From contig NW_005434664.1 of NCBI RefSeq assembly GCF_000315625.1, forward strand, positions 819,367 through 849,795: 30,429 bases of DNA, read 5' to 3'. How positions within the stretch are numbered: the stretch's first letter is position 1; every line of letters starts with the position of its first letter. Both the position numbers and the translations under genes were made by a program. Below are positions 1 through 11,109 of the stretch, one piece after another. The stretch is from Guillardia theta CCMP2712. Taxonomy: Eukaryota > Cryptophyceae > Pyrenomonadales > Geminigeraceae. The notes under the pieces were generated by a model. The model ran no database searches. It was not told where the DNA came from and saw nothing but the letters and a program-made list of their open reading frames with translations.

Positions 1-348
1 CAAGAGCTCTGAAACGTTGATTCCCTTAGACTCAGCTGCTGTCAGCTGAAGTCAAAATTGAAAGTCCATTCAACAGGTTGCAGGTACCTGGCCTGCACAA
101 CTTCTTCGAGCTTGCTTCATTCTTGGAGTTTTTAAGCATCAGAAACAGATCGCGCGATGGTATCAATCCCTCATATTGAATGTCCTGCTCAAGGAAGTCA
201 ACCCATTCGGAGCAATTTTCACAGATAGCAAGACAGGATTCAGTCCTGCCTCAAAACGAACTCGATAGACGTCTGAGAATAAAACCTGCGTGAATGTGCA
301 TTTGCTGCCGATCTCTCATAAAGAACATTCCACGAAATCATCTCCCAT

Positions 349-424
<76 letters not shown>

Positions 425-711
425 TCTCTCGTTCGACTGGAATGTCGGTCGGCACTGCAGTTTGACAAAAGCAGCTCCACGCCTGGTCAAATTCAAATGT
501 CCCCACCCCCCTCCTCGACTCCAAGGGATGGTCAAATTGACCCCTGGTGTCTTACCACCTCGGGTTGAGCAATCCTTTCCATGAAGGCGATCGTCTGTTT
601 CGGAAGTTCGGTCGGACAGAATGAACAGTTAACAAACATCTTCATCTCAAACGTTGTCTGCGCCAACTCCGCCACCACTTGTTCTTGTGATTGTCCTGTC
701 TTCACTCGCAT
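1..711 (-). CDS. Unrecognised protein gene, partial, running off the left edge
   Basis: I do not recognise the product. Four exons in phase can be read: 711 to about 559 (51 codons from an ATG, ending at GTGGTAAG, where the donor may be 558 or 555), about 350-286, 245-88, and 35 to beyond position 1. Introns 246-285 (40 bp) and 36-87 (52 bp) have GT and AG ends and correct phase. The protein has Cys pairs (residues 29 and 32, and a CENC motif at the start of exon 3) followed by a charged helical stretch (EWVDFLEQDIQYEG). The acceptor of exon 2 lies at the end of a long AG repeat, so the exact join is uncertain. The start codon is the first ATG after an in-frame stop, but an upstream exon cannot be excluded. 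The gene continues to the left of the window. Confidence 0.5.
352..422. repeat. (CT)n dinucleotide microsatellite, about 70 bp
   Basis: This is an almost perfect CT run. On the minus strand it is (AG)n and forms the 3' end of the first intron of the partial gene at 1-711, directly against the proposed acceptor. It produces spurious Ser-Leu and Arg-Glu open frames on both strands. Confidence 0.95.
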
Positions 712-1072
712 TTACTTGCATGACATAACACCACCTCCCGTACTGAATCTCTCAGTCCTGGCCTTGATCGGCTACCCTCTCACACCATCGTCTCCCTCCC
801 TCCTCCTCCTGCTCCCCCTCTCCTCCTGCTGCTCTCCTCACGGAGCCTCGAATGGTGGATGGGTGGACACGAACTAGGTTCAATCTTCAACTTCAATAGT
901 ACAAAGAGGTCTAGAAGAGGCACAAAAATAACATATCACATGACATCGCCATCCCCTCAGGGGACAACATGGTGAAAGACTTCTAATCTGATGACTTGCC
1001 GTGTTCAAAATCGGAAGGGAAGGAGGAACGAGAGCGGGAGGGAGAGCACAAGAAGATGTATCTGCCCTCTCC
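712..1072. other. Intergenic stretch, no gene seen
   Basis: This lies between two minus-strand genes. It holds a pyrimidine-rich block near 780-840 and presumably the 3' UTR of the gene ending at 1073. I see no conserved coding signal on either strand. Confidence 0.5.
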
Positions 1073-2826
1073 TCAGTCAGGTACTACCTCCCAGTATCCA
1101 TCCTCCTTCATCGCTCTCACGTCCTCCTTCCGCCCCTGCGTTGACTCAGCAGGCTGTTCCGCCTTCCCTTTCCCCTTGACGTCCTTGTCCGGAACTATCG
1201 CCCAGTAGCCTCCATACTTGTTCGCCTCTTCCTCAGTCTTCCCTGGAAGCCACGCCCACTGCCCATCCGCAGCCTTGTCCTCCCCGTCCCCGCCTGATGA
1301 CTCCTTCAACCCCCTCACCTCAATCTTGTTCCTCAACCGATCGAGCGCGTCCTGCATCAGCCGCACACGAACTTTGTCCAAGTCCGAACTGCAAGCAGCG
1401 AGTCAGCTCCCTCCCCCGTCCCTGCTCCCACCCTCACCGATCTCCCCCGTAGCTCGAGATGTAGTCCCTCCACGACATGCGATAGTTGTTGGAGCCCTGC
1501 TCTCCTCGACGGAGGGGAATCTTGGTCGACTCCTTGGGAGCCATCCACTCCTCCTTGAAGGTTCCCCCGCGTTCTCCCGCACGAACTCCGAGGTCGACAG
1601 GCGGCCATGTCGACTGATTCGTTCCAGCTGCCGACAGGTTTGCCGTCCTCGACACCTCATGAGAGACGTCCTGAGGGAACCTGGCGACCTCAGGAGGGTT
1701 GACGCCATACGGCATATCCCACGACACGAAAGGTCGTCTGGAGGAGAATCAATCAAGATTGGGCCCAACAAGATGTACAAGGAGGAGGTACAACAACGAA
1801 GAACGTGTACACCAAGGAGAAGGATTCAAACCCAATGAGAATGGTGTACATCAATCAGAAGGATTTGCATAAAATCTCTGCGTTACCCGTAAACGTCGTC
1901 GACAAAGTCACCGTGCGATCTCGTTCCCCAATGTCGCTTCCACTGCGGGTAAGGCCGGTAGCCCTGTAGCAGGATGGGTCAAGGACGGAAAGAGAGAATC
2001 TCGAATACCTTGGAATAGACATCATCAATGTAATCTTGGTGCTTCCTCGTCCCCCAATGCGATCGCCATGCGGGGTATGGACGATATTCCTTGAAAACAT
2101 GTCCGACATAGTCGTCATGCCTGCACACACACGGCCTTCAGCTGGGGCTGAGCACCAGCATGCTCGACAACCTCCTCGTTCCCCAGTTGTGGTTCATCTT
2201 GCGGATGGTCTTGACGATCATCTGCGGCCCCGGCACAACGACACGTTGCACTGGCACAGTGACCACCCCCGGCTGCACTGCAAATGAAGATTTGAGCGGT
2301 GACATGCCGTAGCCAGTGAAGTCCTCAGGCTCTGCAAACTGCATGGGAAAGACTGGAACAGCATTCGATGCTTGAGGATAAAGCCACTGGTATGTGTTCG
2401 GCACCAGTTGGAACCTACAGTCGAATTACACGAAAAGTATTGGTGCAGTTCCAGTCTACCTTTCCATGCAGTCTGAATCGCAAAGCAGAGAGGGACTGAA
2501 GATATTCTCCGACCTGAAAGCTTATTATGATGATAAATACAAGAAAGAGCTGAAAGCTTGTTATGATGATAAATACAAGAAAGAGCAGAGGATGAGAAGG
2601 TGACCTGTGTACTGCTATCACATACACTGACAGCACCGCCGTGCAACCAATCAAGACAGCTAGCCTGAAGGCAACATGTAGGGTCAGGCAAGGGTACCAA
2701 TGTCGGGAAAGAGATATGGAGATTGTTGTACCTCCTTCTTCTTTTCCAGGTCTCCTCCTCCTCATCTCGCCTCCGCCATGTGCCGGCTCTTGTCACGTCC
2801 CCTGCTCCTCCCCCACTGTCTGCCAT
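1073..2826 (-). CDS. Single-pass membrane protein with tandem YRPYP/HWGTR repeats (418 aa)
   Basis: Family not recognised. Eight exons join in phase: 2826-2732, 2664-2605, 2513-2460, 2414-2172, 2120-2009, 1963-1887, 1737-1438 and 1388-1073, giving 418 residues from MADSGGG. The basic N-terminus (WKRRR near residue 30) precedes one hydrophobic helix (about residues 33-50), which suggests a type II orientation with the long C-terminal part in the lumen or outside. Residues about 143-215 carry two and a half copies of a 26-residue unit, YRPYP-x-W-xx-HWGTR-x-H-x-D-xx-DDVY-xx, spread over exons 4-6. The C-terminus has two related GYW-x-VPD motifs. Most introns fall in phase 2. Two of the repeat junctions only become readable after splicing, which supports the model. 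All introns are GT-AG. Function unknown. Confidence 0.72.
2514..2585 (-). repeat. Tandem 36-bp duplication carrying a duplicated 3' splice site
   Basis: Two 36-bp copies differ by one base (2514-2549 and 2550-2585). They lie at the 3' end of intron 2 of the repeat membrane protein gene, and each carries the same polypyrimidine tract and CTTTCAG acceptor on the minus strand. The acceptor next to 2513 keeps the frame; use of the upstream copy would add an in-frame TAA. Confidence 0.9.
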
Positions 2827-3221
2827 TGCGACAGAAATAGGTCTTGCCCCCCTCCCCACTTTGACCAGTGTAATTTATCTTATTAGACTCTCAGACTTTG
2901 ACTCCCAGTCCCGGACGGCCGAGCTCAGGGCCCCGGGCCCGGCCGGGCCGGGCGGCCCGTGCCGGGCGGCCAGCTGCGCGGCTGACTGTGAGAGGCCGAG
3001 AGCGGCCGGTTCAACTGGCTGATTGACTCAAAGTCAAGTCGAGGACAACCAGGAGAGTAGAGGAGGGCCGCTTGCCCCTCAGACACTGTCGCACAGGCCA
3101 AACGGCGAGAAGAGAAAAGACAGCCAGTGACTTAACTGACACTAAGATATTCAGTTTATTAGTATACAATAATGAACAAAAAGCCAACTTGACTGGCAAC
3201 AAAACATCATATACCTCACTA
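2827..3221. other. Intergenic, GC-rich island (about 2905-3035)
   Basis: No gene is seen. The core is very GC-rich with GGGCCCGG and GGCCGGGC words, flanked by TGACTC/GACTCA words. It resembles the larger islands near 9.1, 12.1 and 14.5 kb. An AATAAA on the minus strand (3155-3160) lies about 60 bases past the stop of the gene ending at 3222 and could be its polyadenylation signal. Confidence 0.55.
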
Positions 3222-6200
3222 TCATTCATCGAGGTCCTCAACCACAATCTCGTTCTTAACGTCGTGCGACAGCTGATCGGTTGACGCCATGGAATTCCTC
3301 TTGTGTATGTGTCGGATAGACCAGGGGTGCTGGTGAGCGTGGTGAGTCTCCTCCCCATCGTCTACTCTATCGATCACGATGTGAGAGCCCGTGCTGGGAG
3401 TGAGCGATATCTTCCGGAACATTGACAAGGCCCTGTCCCGCGCGTTCGCCTGACCCGGAGATGCAGACTGACCGTGGAAGGGATGAACATAGTCAGCCAG
3501 GTTTGCGGGTCCAGCATCTGGTGGAAGGTGGACGATCGAGATCCGAGGATGAATCCTGCTGGACTTGTTCCTGTTGACCCGCAAGTGACTGAAGCCAAAG
3601 AAGCAGAGCACTGCAAGCAAGACGCCTCCCAGCACCACCCCTGTCACAACAGCTGGGAATGGAAGCGAGAAGGCCTTTGACACTGCTTGTGCTGTCGGAG
3701 CTGCCGATACGGATGAGGAAGTGGACACGGAGGACCCTTTACGAACATCGGCAACGGGCAGTCCTCGATCCTGCAGCGCTTGATTCACCGCTTCAGTTGT
3801 CAGCCGCTGCAAAATCTTCAACGCGTCTTGAGAATCCTTGGCGACGATCATCAGCAACACTTCGATGGATGTCGCTCGCCGATTGTTTTCTTTGACACTC
3901 ACGACTCCGATGTTCTTGGAGGGCACTTGAGCAACGTGAGCCATCGCATCCAGCAGGGTGTTCTGATCCTGGTTGAAAGCTTGCACAGTTGATTGGAGCG
4001 TCACGCTGACAGATATCAATACTGGGAGAGACATGTTGTTGAAAATTTCCTGAATGATGAAGTGAAATGCAATTCACACATACAATTCAAGGGATACATA
4101 CCCAAAGTTGCGATCTTGAACACAATGCTGAAGAATTGAGAGGTGATTCAACAACGTCGCGCACAACTATAGTTCTATTGATGTACTTGATGATTTCTGT
4201 CTGATTTCAAGGGTGGAAGTCACAAATCTACTAGGAAGAACGAACAAAAACCTGTTGCGAACAATTGATAAATGCATCAGAGCTATGGATAACATTGCTT
4301 TCCTGTATTTAAACACTGAGTGTAAGTTCGAAAAAACACGGTGGTTGCAATTCAAGCATTTACATTGCCTTTCTTCCCTCCATCACATGGTAAATATATT
4401 GTCGTGTTGATATACCGAACAGCATCAACCATGTTCGAACCCGAAGACGACTGTTCAAAAAAATGTGAAAGAAAGTTCAAAAACAACAAACACTTACTGC
4501 ATTTTGTAAGCATGGAAGCTCTTTCACGATAGTACGATTAACAAAGACGGTTTGATTAATGCATGAACAGGTCCAGAGCAGGTTGCCCTTAGAAACATTC
4601 TGAGTACAATCAACTTCAAAATCAAAAAACAAGAAGCAAAAACAAACATAACCCACCGTGAAGTTGCAGTCCTGTGAAGATGAGATCACTGGACATTCTC
4701 GATCTCTATACACCGTCTGGTTGACGTAGATGGTCCGGTTGACGTAGATGGTCCTGTTCACGCACTCCGACGCGTTCTGCCAGCTGCCGTCAGCTCCATA
4801 CCCTCTGTGTCCTCTACCCTCTTCAACCGCCCATCCTGCTCCCTCCTCCCCTCCCCTCCACCCTGGCCCGCCCCTTCAAACCACCCCGCCTCCCTCGTCT
4901 TCCATGGTCCGTCCTGCACCTAGTCCACACGCTCTCCTTCTCTCCTCCGGCTCCCTCCTGCCTCTGTCCCAGCCCCTCTTGTCCCAGCCTCTCTCATTCA
5001 TCCTTCTTCTCCCCTCCGCTCGTCCCTACGAGATCCTCTCCATCGTGTCTCAGGCGTTCCTTACCCCCATGTCGTCGTACAAGCAGGAGCACTCTCCGGG
5101 CACCGTCTGGTTGACGTAGATGGTCCGGTTGACGTAGATGGTCCGGTTGACGTAGATGGTCCTGTTCACGCACTCCGACGCGTTCTGTGTGGCCCGATGA
5201 AGATACGGACGCATGGTCAGCTTCCCCTCCCCTTCTCCCTTCCCCATCAAGCACTTACCGCGGCCTCGTCTACCGTGGGACACTCTCGATCTCTGTACAC
5301 AGTCCGGTTGACGTAGATGGTCCTGTTCACGCACTCCGACGCGTTCTGCCAGCTGCCGTCAGCTCCATACCCTCTGTGTCCTCTACCCTCTTCAACCGCC
5401 CATCCTGCTCCCTCCTCCCCTCCCCTTCACCCTGGCCCGCCCCTTCAAACCACCCCGCCTCCCTCGTCTTCCATGGTCCGTCCTGCACCTAGTCCACACG
5501 CTCTCCTTCTCTCCTCCGGCCCCCTCCTGCCTCTGTCCCAGCCTCTCATGTTCTCCCCTCTTCTCCCCTCCGCTCGTCCCTACGAGATCCTCTCCATCGT
5601 GTCTCAGGCGTTCCTTACCCCCATGTCGTCGTACAAGCAGGAGCACTCTCCGGGCACCGTCTGGTTGACGTAGATGGTCCGGTTGACGTAGATGGTCCTG
5701 TTCACGCACTCCGACGCGTTCTGTGTGGCCCGATGAAGATACGGACGCATGGTCAGCTTCCCCTCTCCTTCTCCCTTCCCCATCAAGCACTTACCGCGGC
5801 CTCGTCTACCGTGGGACACTCTCGATCTCTGTACACAGTCCGGTTGACGTAGATGGTCCTGTTCACGCACTCCGACGCGTTCTGCCAGCTGCCGTCAGCT
5901 CCATACCCTCTGTGTCCTCTACCCTCTTCAACCGCCCATCCTGCTCCCTCCTCCCCTCCCCTTCACCCTGGCCCGCCCCTTCAAACCACCCCGCCTCCCT
6001 CGTCTTCCATGGTCCGTCCTGCACCTAGTCCACACGCTCTCCTTCTCTCCTCCGGCCCCCTCCTGCCTCTGTCCCAGCCTCTCACGTTCATCCTTCTTCT
6101 CCCCTCCGCTCGTCCCTACGAGATCCTCTCCATCGTGTCTCAGGCGTTCCTTACCCCCATGTCGTCGTACAAGCAGGAGCACTCTCCGGGCACCGTCTGG

Positions 6201-8327
6201 TTGACGTAGATGGTCCGGTTGACGTAGATGGTCCTATCGACGTAAGTTGTGCGATTTACGTAGATAGTCCTGTTTGTGCACTCGGAACATTCAATCGGCG
6301 TATATACAGTATTGTTGATGTATATTGTCCGATTTATGTAAACAGGAACCTCAACCTGTGGAAGAATTCAACATGTTTTCGAAATCGACAATTGTTTCAC
6401 CATAACGTATATCTCTTTGACAATTGTACGATTAACAACTATGGTGGTGTTTTGGCAATTCGCAGGCTGTTGAACTCACTTAGTCTCAAGAATATGACAG
6501 CTCTCTGAGGAGATATTTTACCTGACATTGAGGACAACCACCTGCACTGTTTGTGGTATTCTGCAAGGGAATCTGATTCAACAATGAAATTCAGTTTACA
6601 TCAACAAAAATACAAACAAAAACTTCAAAACAATACAATCAAAGCAGGGGTTCAACAAAGGAAGTCTCAAGCACTAGGACAATACTCACATATCCTAAAT
6701 TAACAAATGGAAGATTATCGCCCATATCAGACAGTAGTTTTCCTCGTGGAACTTTATCCCCTAGTCCAAGTTGTCCATCAGAGTTGAATCCCCAACATTT
6801 GACCGAATTGTCCGTGAATACTGCACATGAGTGGTATGGAAAGACATAAACGTTTTGGATTACAAGCCCAGTACCCAAGTTTGTAAAGGATTGTGGAACT
6901 GCACTCCATGAAACGCTTCCCAATCCCAGCTCTCCGTCATCGTTGATTCCAAAACACTTGATCTTTCCACAGTCAAATAAAACGCATGTAGATGACCAGG
7001 ATGTTGAGATATCCACCACGTTACAAGTTGTAGAAAAGTTTAGATCGGGAAGGTTCTGTGCACAGAGTCAACTAGGTTCATGAAACGAAAGCAAGGTGAG
7101 AATACCTTCAAATCAGTTGATTTTACAGATGACGGATAGCCTGTTTGACCCTGTAAATTCATGTGTTACTGATCATGATGGTGATCCCATGAAATTCACC
7201 TTTGCATTGTAGCCCCAGCATCTTACGTTATTTGTGCTAGTTTGAGCACACCCCGAGACGTCTCCAACACTGACCTTGGAAATCGTCAAGCTTCCCACAT
7301 CCACATCTGAAGTATAAGACAACAATGCTACAGCCCAACTGTATCCTGCCATTATGACGTTGTATGTGGAACCACCATTGTAACCCCAACACTTCATCTC
7401 ACTATCGGCAGACAAGGCACAAACACTTGCTTTTCCCATCGAAATTTGAATAGGTTCGAAGCCCAGATCAAGATCAGGCAAATTGTCACCCATATCACCA
7501 GCCTGCAGGAGAGAAAGAAATCAATAAACAAGAGTATGAAGTCATTTCCAACCTGATCACCAATTGCATTCCAGTTCCAACCATATCCCAATTGATAATT
7601 TGATCCTTCTCCCCAACACTTCGCCTGCTTTCATGTATCAGAATACATCACTGATGAGATATCGTCCAATATAAAATTTGACCTTGCCGTTCGTGAATAT
7701 TGCACAATTGTAGTTCTAGAAGGATGACGTCACCTTCTAGAGCTTGCAAACTAAAGAAGTACCTCGTTGGAGAAAATCTTGGAAGCAAAATACCAACTCC
7801 CGAGTTTGATTCGCGGTATTTGTGATGGAACCGATGAAGGTGACCGCCCTAAAGTCTGCGTATTCTCCTGACCTAGTTGACCGTAATCGTTTGCTCCCCA
7901 GCATCGGACGGAACCGTCTTCAAACAAGGCACATGTGTGCTTCCATCCAGCCGAGATATCCTTTGCCATCGCCGGAAGGTCCAGGAACGGAAGGTTGTTC
8001 CCCATCTCATTGCTTGAATCCCCAACAGAGTTTGAATGTCCTAGACCGAGCTGCCCCTTGTCGTTCAACCCCCAGCACTTGATCCGGCCGATGGAAAACA
8101 ACGCACAGGTATGCGCGGTACCCCCAACCATCTTCGTAATGGTATACTGCGGATCGATTTAGTAAAGAGGACATTCACATTGAAAGAAGATGAATCACAT
8201 TCGTCGATGACGGCTGATTGCTACGCAACGAAGAAGCGGTAGAGCCTGCATCCTGGGACTTCGAGCAGAACCCGCCTTCTCCCAACAAGCTCACAACGAC
8301 GATGAGCTTCCAGACACTCCGCAACAT
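3222..8327 (-). CDS. Surface protein: signal peptide, seven RCC1 blades, sequon-rich stalk, SEA-like domain, TM, tail (about 1035 aa)
   Basis: Seventeen exons join in phase: 8327-8199, 8146-7763, 7715-7683, 7624-7553, 7502-7200, 7150-7106, 7055-6690, 6572-6522, 6466-6407, 6355-6155, 5881-5795, 5720-5619, 5345-5259, 5184-5065, 4776-4653, 4613-4498 and 4049-3222. Residues 1-21 form a signal peptide (MLRSVWKLIVVVSLLGEGGF). Residues about 44-444 hold seven RCC1-type repeats of the form C-x-L-x(5)-KCWG-x-N-x-x-GQLGLG, enough for one seven-bladed propeller. Residues about 445-760 form a stalk of IYVNRT hexapeptides with roughly 30 N-x-S/T sequons and regular Cys. Residues about 773-862 resemble SEA-like juxtamembrane domains; a helix (about 892-912) and a 120-residue tail follow. 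The domain order implies an exported type I receptor or adhesin; ligand unknown. Weak points are the 448-bp intron 4050-4497, which may hide an exon, and the donor at 4652. Confidence 0.78.
4740..6236 (-). repeat. Tandem segmental duplication, period about 536 bp, carrying an exon pair
   Basis: Equivalent points at 4748, 5317 and 5853 show near-identical sequence; the last period is 536 bp and the first about 569 bp because of extra short repeats. Each unit carries one exon with a dicysteine stalk segment (87 or about 120 bp) and one exon with IYVNRT repeats ending CSCLYDDMG (102 or 120 bp; the copy at 6355-6155 is the longer ancestral-looking version), plus their introns. Exons and introns are almost equally conserved, so the copies are young or homogenised. 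All exon ends inside the array are phase 0, so unit number can change without breaking the frame. Confidence 0.93.
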
Positions 8328-10049
8328 GTGGGGAGCAGGCTTGAGGATGTCTCTATGTGCGATATGTGAGGGATCGAAGTTTCTCCTCATCCTCTCAGCT
8401 GCCATCCCGCATGTTCGCTCCTCCTCAAGATATCGTAGGCGACATGGCGCCGGAATAGAGCCCCCACCAACTTTCCTTGAGCGAGCTTCAGGGTGGGTGA
8501 TTTTACCCCAGCAAGCGGGGGACTATGAAAGGGGGGGTAGTCGACCCCAAATCATTTTTGTAGTTTGCTCCTTTCCTTCAAATTAATAAGATTATTGCAT
8601 GAATTCTAAAACGGTTATAAATAATTAGGATATGATAAATAGTACAATGGTATCGTTGAAAATGGAGGAATTACCGTACCATATTGAGTACGATTCTTTT
8701 CAATCAGGTACAAATATCCATCAATAATTATATTGTAGAGACCAACCAGTAGTATTCATTTGTACCAATCTCGTGGAAAAGCAATGGAATCTCCTACTCC
8801 TTAACTGTACCGGAACTTTCGGAGTATCAGTTTTAGCAGTTTACCCCTACCATTCTAACCGTGCCCCCCCCCGGACCCCGTACTACTACCGGTACTACTA
8901 GTATTTTTTACTACTAGTTTGCCGGAAGCCTGAACCACCTGGTCACGTAGAGACGTTGGCCGGGACAAGACGTACTACTCTTTTTACTCAACGCGCTCCT
9001 GATTGTTCTCGTGGTACTGATTTTTTCACTTTTCACTACTACGTGACTGCTCGTTTACTCAAAGTTAAGTTAAAAAATCATGTCAGCCTGGTACGAGGCC
9101 CGTGACTCAATCCGACTAGTGACTGGCACGTGACACCTGACTCACTCAAGACTCTTCATCAGGCTTCCGGGGAGTCCGACTGCCAGGCTGAGCCTCCCTC
9201 AGTGAATCCGAGACCGCGGGGGCCCCGGACCGTTGACCGTCGACGGTCACGGTCGGCCGCCGCCGGGCCCTTCGGCGGTCGGAACTCGCCGGGGTGTGAC
9301 TCAGTGACATCATGATTCCGAAGTTCGGACCGTGCCAACACTGCTGAGTCAGGCTGGCGGCCCTCCGAGGCCCCAGGCTGCGGCCGCGCCGGACTCCCGG
9401 CCGCGCCGGAGCCTCAGGCATGACTCAGTGATCGCCGGATCATCGGATGATCATGGGCCGATGGCATCACCCGGTGACCGGCCGGCCCGGCCCCGCCGCG
9501 GCCTGAGAGTCTCCGCCGACGAGTACGGTCCGGTCACTCAGATTACGGTAGCCTGGGGTACCGTTGATGCCGGCGGCTGACAAACTAGAGTTTGAACCGA
9601 CCCCGGTATGGCAGACTCGGAGACAATGGCAAGAGCCTCTGGATGGCAATAGATTGCTATTGTAGGAAAGATGGAAGGGGAGAAGGATATACCGATGACT
9701 AGTAGGTTAGTTGCCAGCCTGACTTACTCATGTGAGAGCGACGGGACACGATCTGACTGATGAATTGCGGTTTCAAATAGCGTTGACCTGTGTCAAGATG
9801 AGGAGAAACGGAGATGCATGTTCACGGTTGGTTGCAAGAACGTGGGCAAGCACACTTGCTAGTGTTCTAACACATCCCTTCCTTGTGATCTTGTGTTTCA
9901 TAGCACACACATGATATGACAATAACATTGAATGTGAAGAGTATTGCTTTTCTACACATCTTCGATAGAGCAAGGAATCCTCCCCAGCATCCTGGCTGCT
10001 CACGCTGTGTACACGCTGTGTGTGTTGTGAGAACTCCTTTCCACAGGCC
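8328..10049. other. Long intergenic region with C-tracts and a GC-rich TGACTCA island
   Basis: No gene is recognised here. 8440-8560 has G/C tracts (GGGGGGGTAGT). 8580-8830 is AT-rich. 8860-8960 has GTACTACTACCGGTAC-type words. 9060-9600 is a GC-rich island with many TGACTCA/TGAGTCA words and CCGGCC blocks. The region probably contains the promoters of the diverging genes at 8327 (-) and 10050 (+). Confidence 0.5.
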
Positions 10050-11109
10050 ATGACGACACGGTCCCGTTTCCTTGGAGGCCGGGAGAGGTCCCCCGACATG
10101 GAAGAAGATTTCGAGTCCTCGCCTCACGGGAGACATGCAAGCTTTCTGGGGCGATGCCCTTGTCCTCCGGCTCCTAGTGAAGTTGAGGTGATCAGCAAGG
10201 AAAACCTGCAGGCTGTACTCACTGATCCAGTACAGCGTGCGGAAGCAGCTACAGCGACAACCAACAAGCCCTTGAGTTTATCCAACGTGTTCAAGCATGC
10301 TAAAGGTGACTTGACTGCGCTTCCTTGACTTGACGCTCATCCGGAAATCAGCGGAACAGGAGCTATCCTCAGGTCAAACAGAAAAGAGAAGCCCCTTGAA
10401 ACCATTGCAGTATAATTTCAATGACATAATCAACGTACACAGCAGAAAGAATAGATTACAATCGCCGATGAAGAAGGTTCTGAACTTGTCTTTATTGCAA
10501 ACCTGAAACTGACACATTCATTCTGATTTTCGATCAACAACTGCAACTTTGAATGGAAACATCAGGACAAGAATCCAGCCAAGGACGATCTGATAAGCCT
10601 TTCCAGTGCGCGTTGCTCCAAGTGCAACGAGCTGATCACATGTGACAAACAAGAGATCAAAGGTGGCAGGATACCATCGGCATCTAATCACGTTAATCAG
10701 GCTGCCCTGCATGCCATCAGAGTACATCGGGAACAAAGTCGATTCCGACACCTCGAAAAGGCAAACGCCTCTCATTCGAGTGTGTGGAATGCGGAGCGGA
10801 GAACGACAACGTGAGTATTCTTTCTTAATAGAATTTCCTGATCAGGTAACGTGAAACCATCTCAGAACTTCAAGTCTTGTCAGATCTGCGGTGCAGAATC
10901 GCTCAGAGCCAGTCCATCGACGAGCCGATCTCAACTCAAACAAGAATTGAACCGGTTTATCCCTTAACATGCGTCAAAGACAAAGATTGCTAGTGGTTCA
11001 GGAAGTTACTTTTCTCCGCAGCGCTCAAAGCCATATTCTGCACTTGCAGAGGGAACTTGCTTTAAAGAGCGCAGAGATCCAGAGGCTCAAGATGGAGAAG
11101 GTCTTCTGA
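10050..11109 (+). CDS. Small tandem zinc-ribbon protein with C-terminal coiled coil (about 229 aa)
   Basis: Not recognised as a named family. Six exons keep phase: 10050-10305, 10360-10409, 10566-10662, 10701-10810, 10866-10954 and 11022-11109. The product has a basic, Ser-rich N-terminus, then two zinc-ribbon-like units: Cys 119/122 with 136/139 (CSKC and CPAC, 13 apart) and Cys 162/165 with 176/179 (CVECGAE and CQICGAE, 10 apart). The last 35 residues are an amphipathic helix (ILHLQRELALKSAEIQRLK). The Cys pairs sit in three separate exons and appear in one frame only after splicing. The third intron (10663-10700) is only 38 bp. The intron 10410-10565 is long for this gene and may hide an exon, and the N-terminal exon is less certain than the Cys part. 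Zinc binding is inferred from spacing alone. Confidence 0.6.

Noticed and set aside
290-584. Ser-Leu and Arg-Glu repeat proteins
   Set aside because: They come entirely from the (CT)n microsatellite.
4748-6209. Three repeated plus-strand open frames of about 118-123 codons (Ser/Pro/Leu-rich)
   Set aside because: They are antisense to the stalk exons and introns; the minus strand gives phase-consistent exons with conserved domains, while the plus frames are low-complexity by-products of CT-rich introns.
4740-6236. CRISPR-like or transposon-like repeat array
   Set aside because: Units are over 500 bp, carry in-phase exons of one gene, and have no terminal inverted repeats or transposase.
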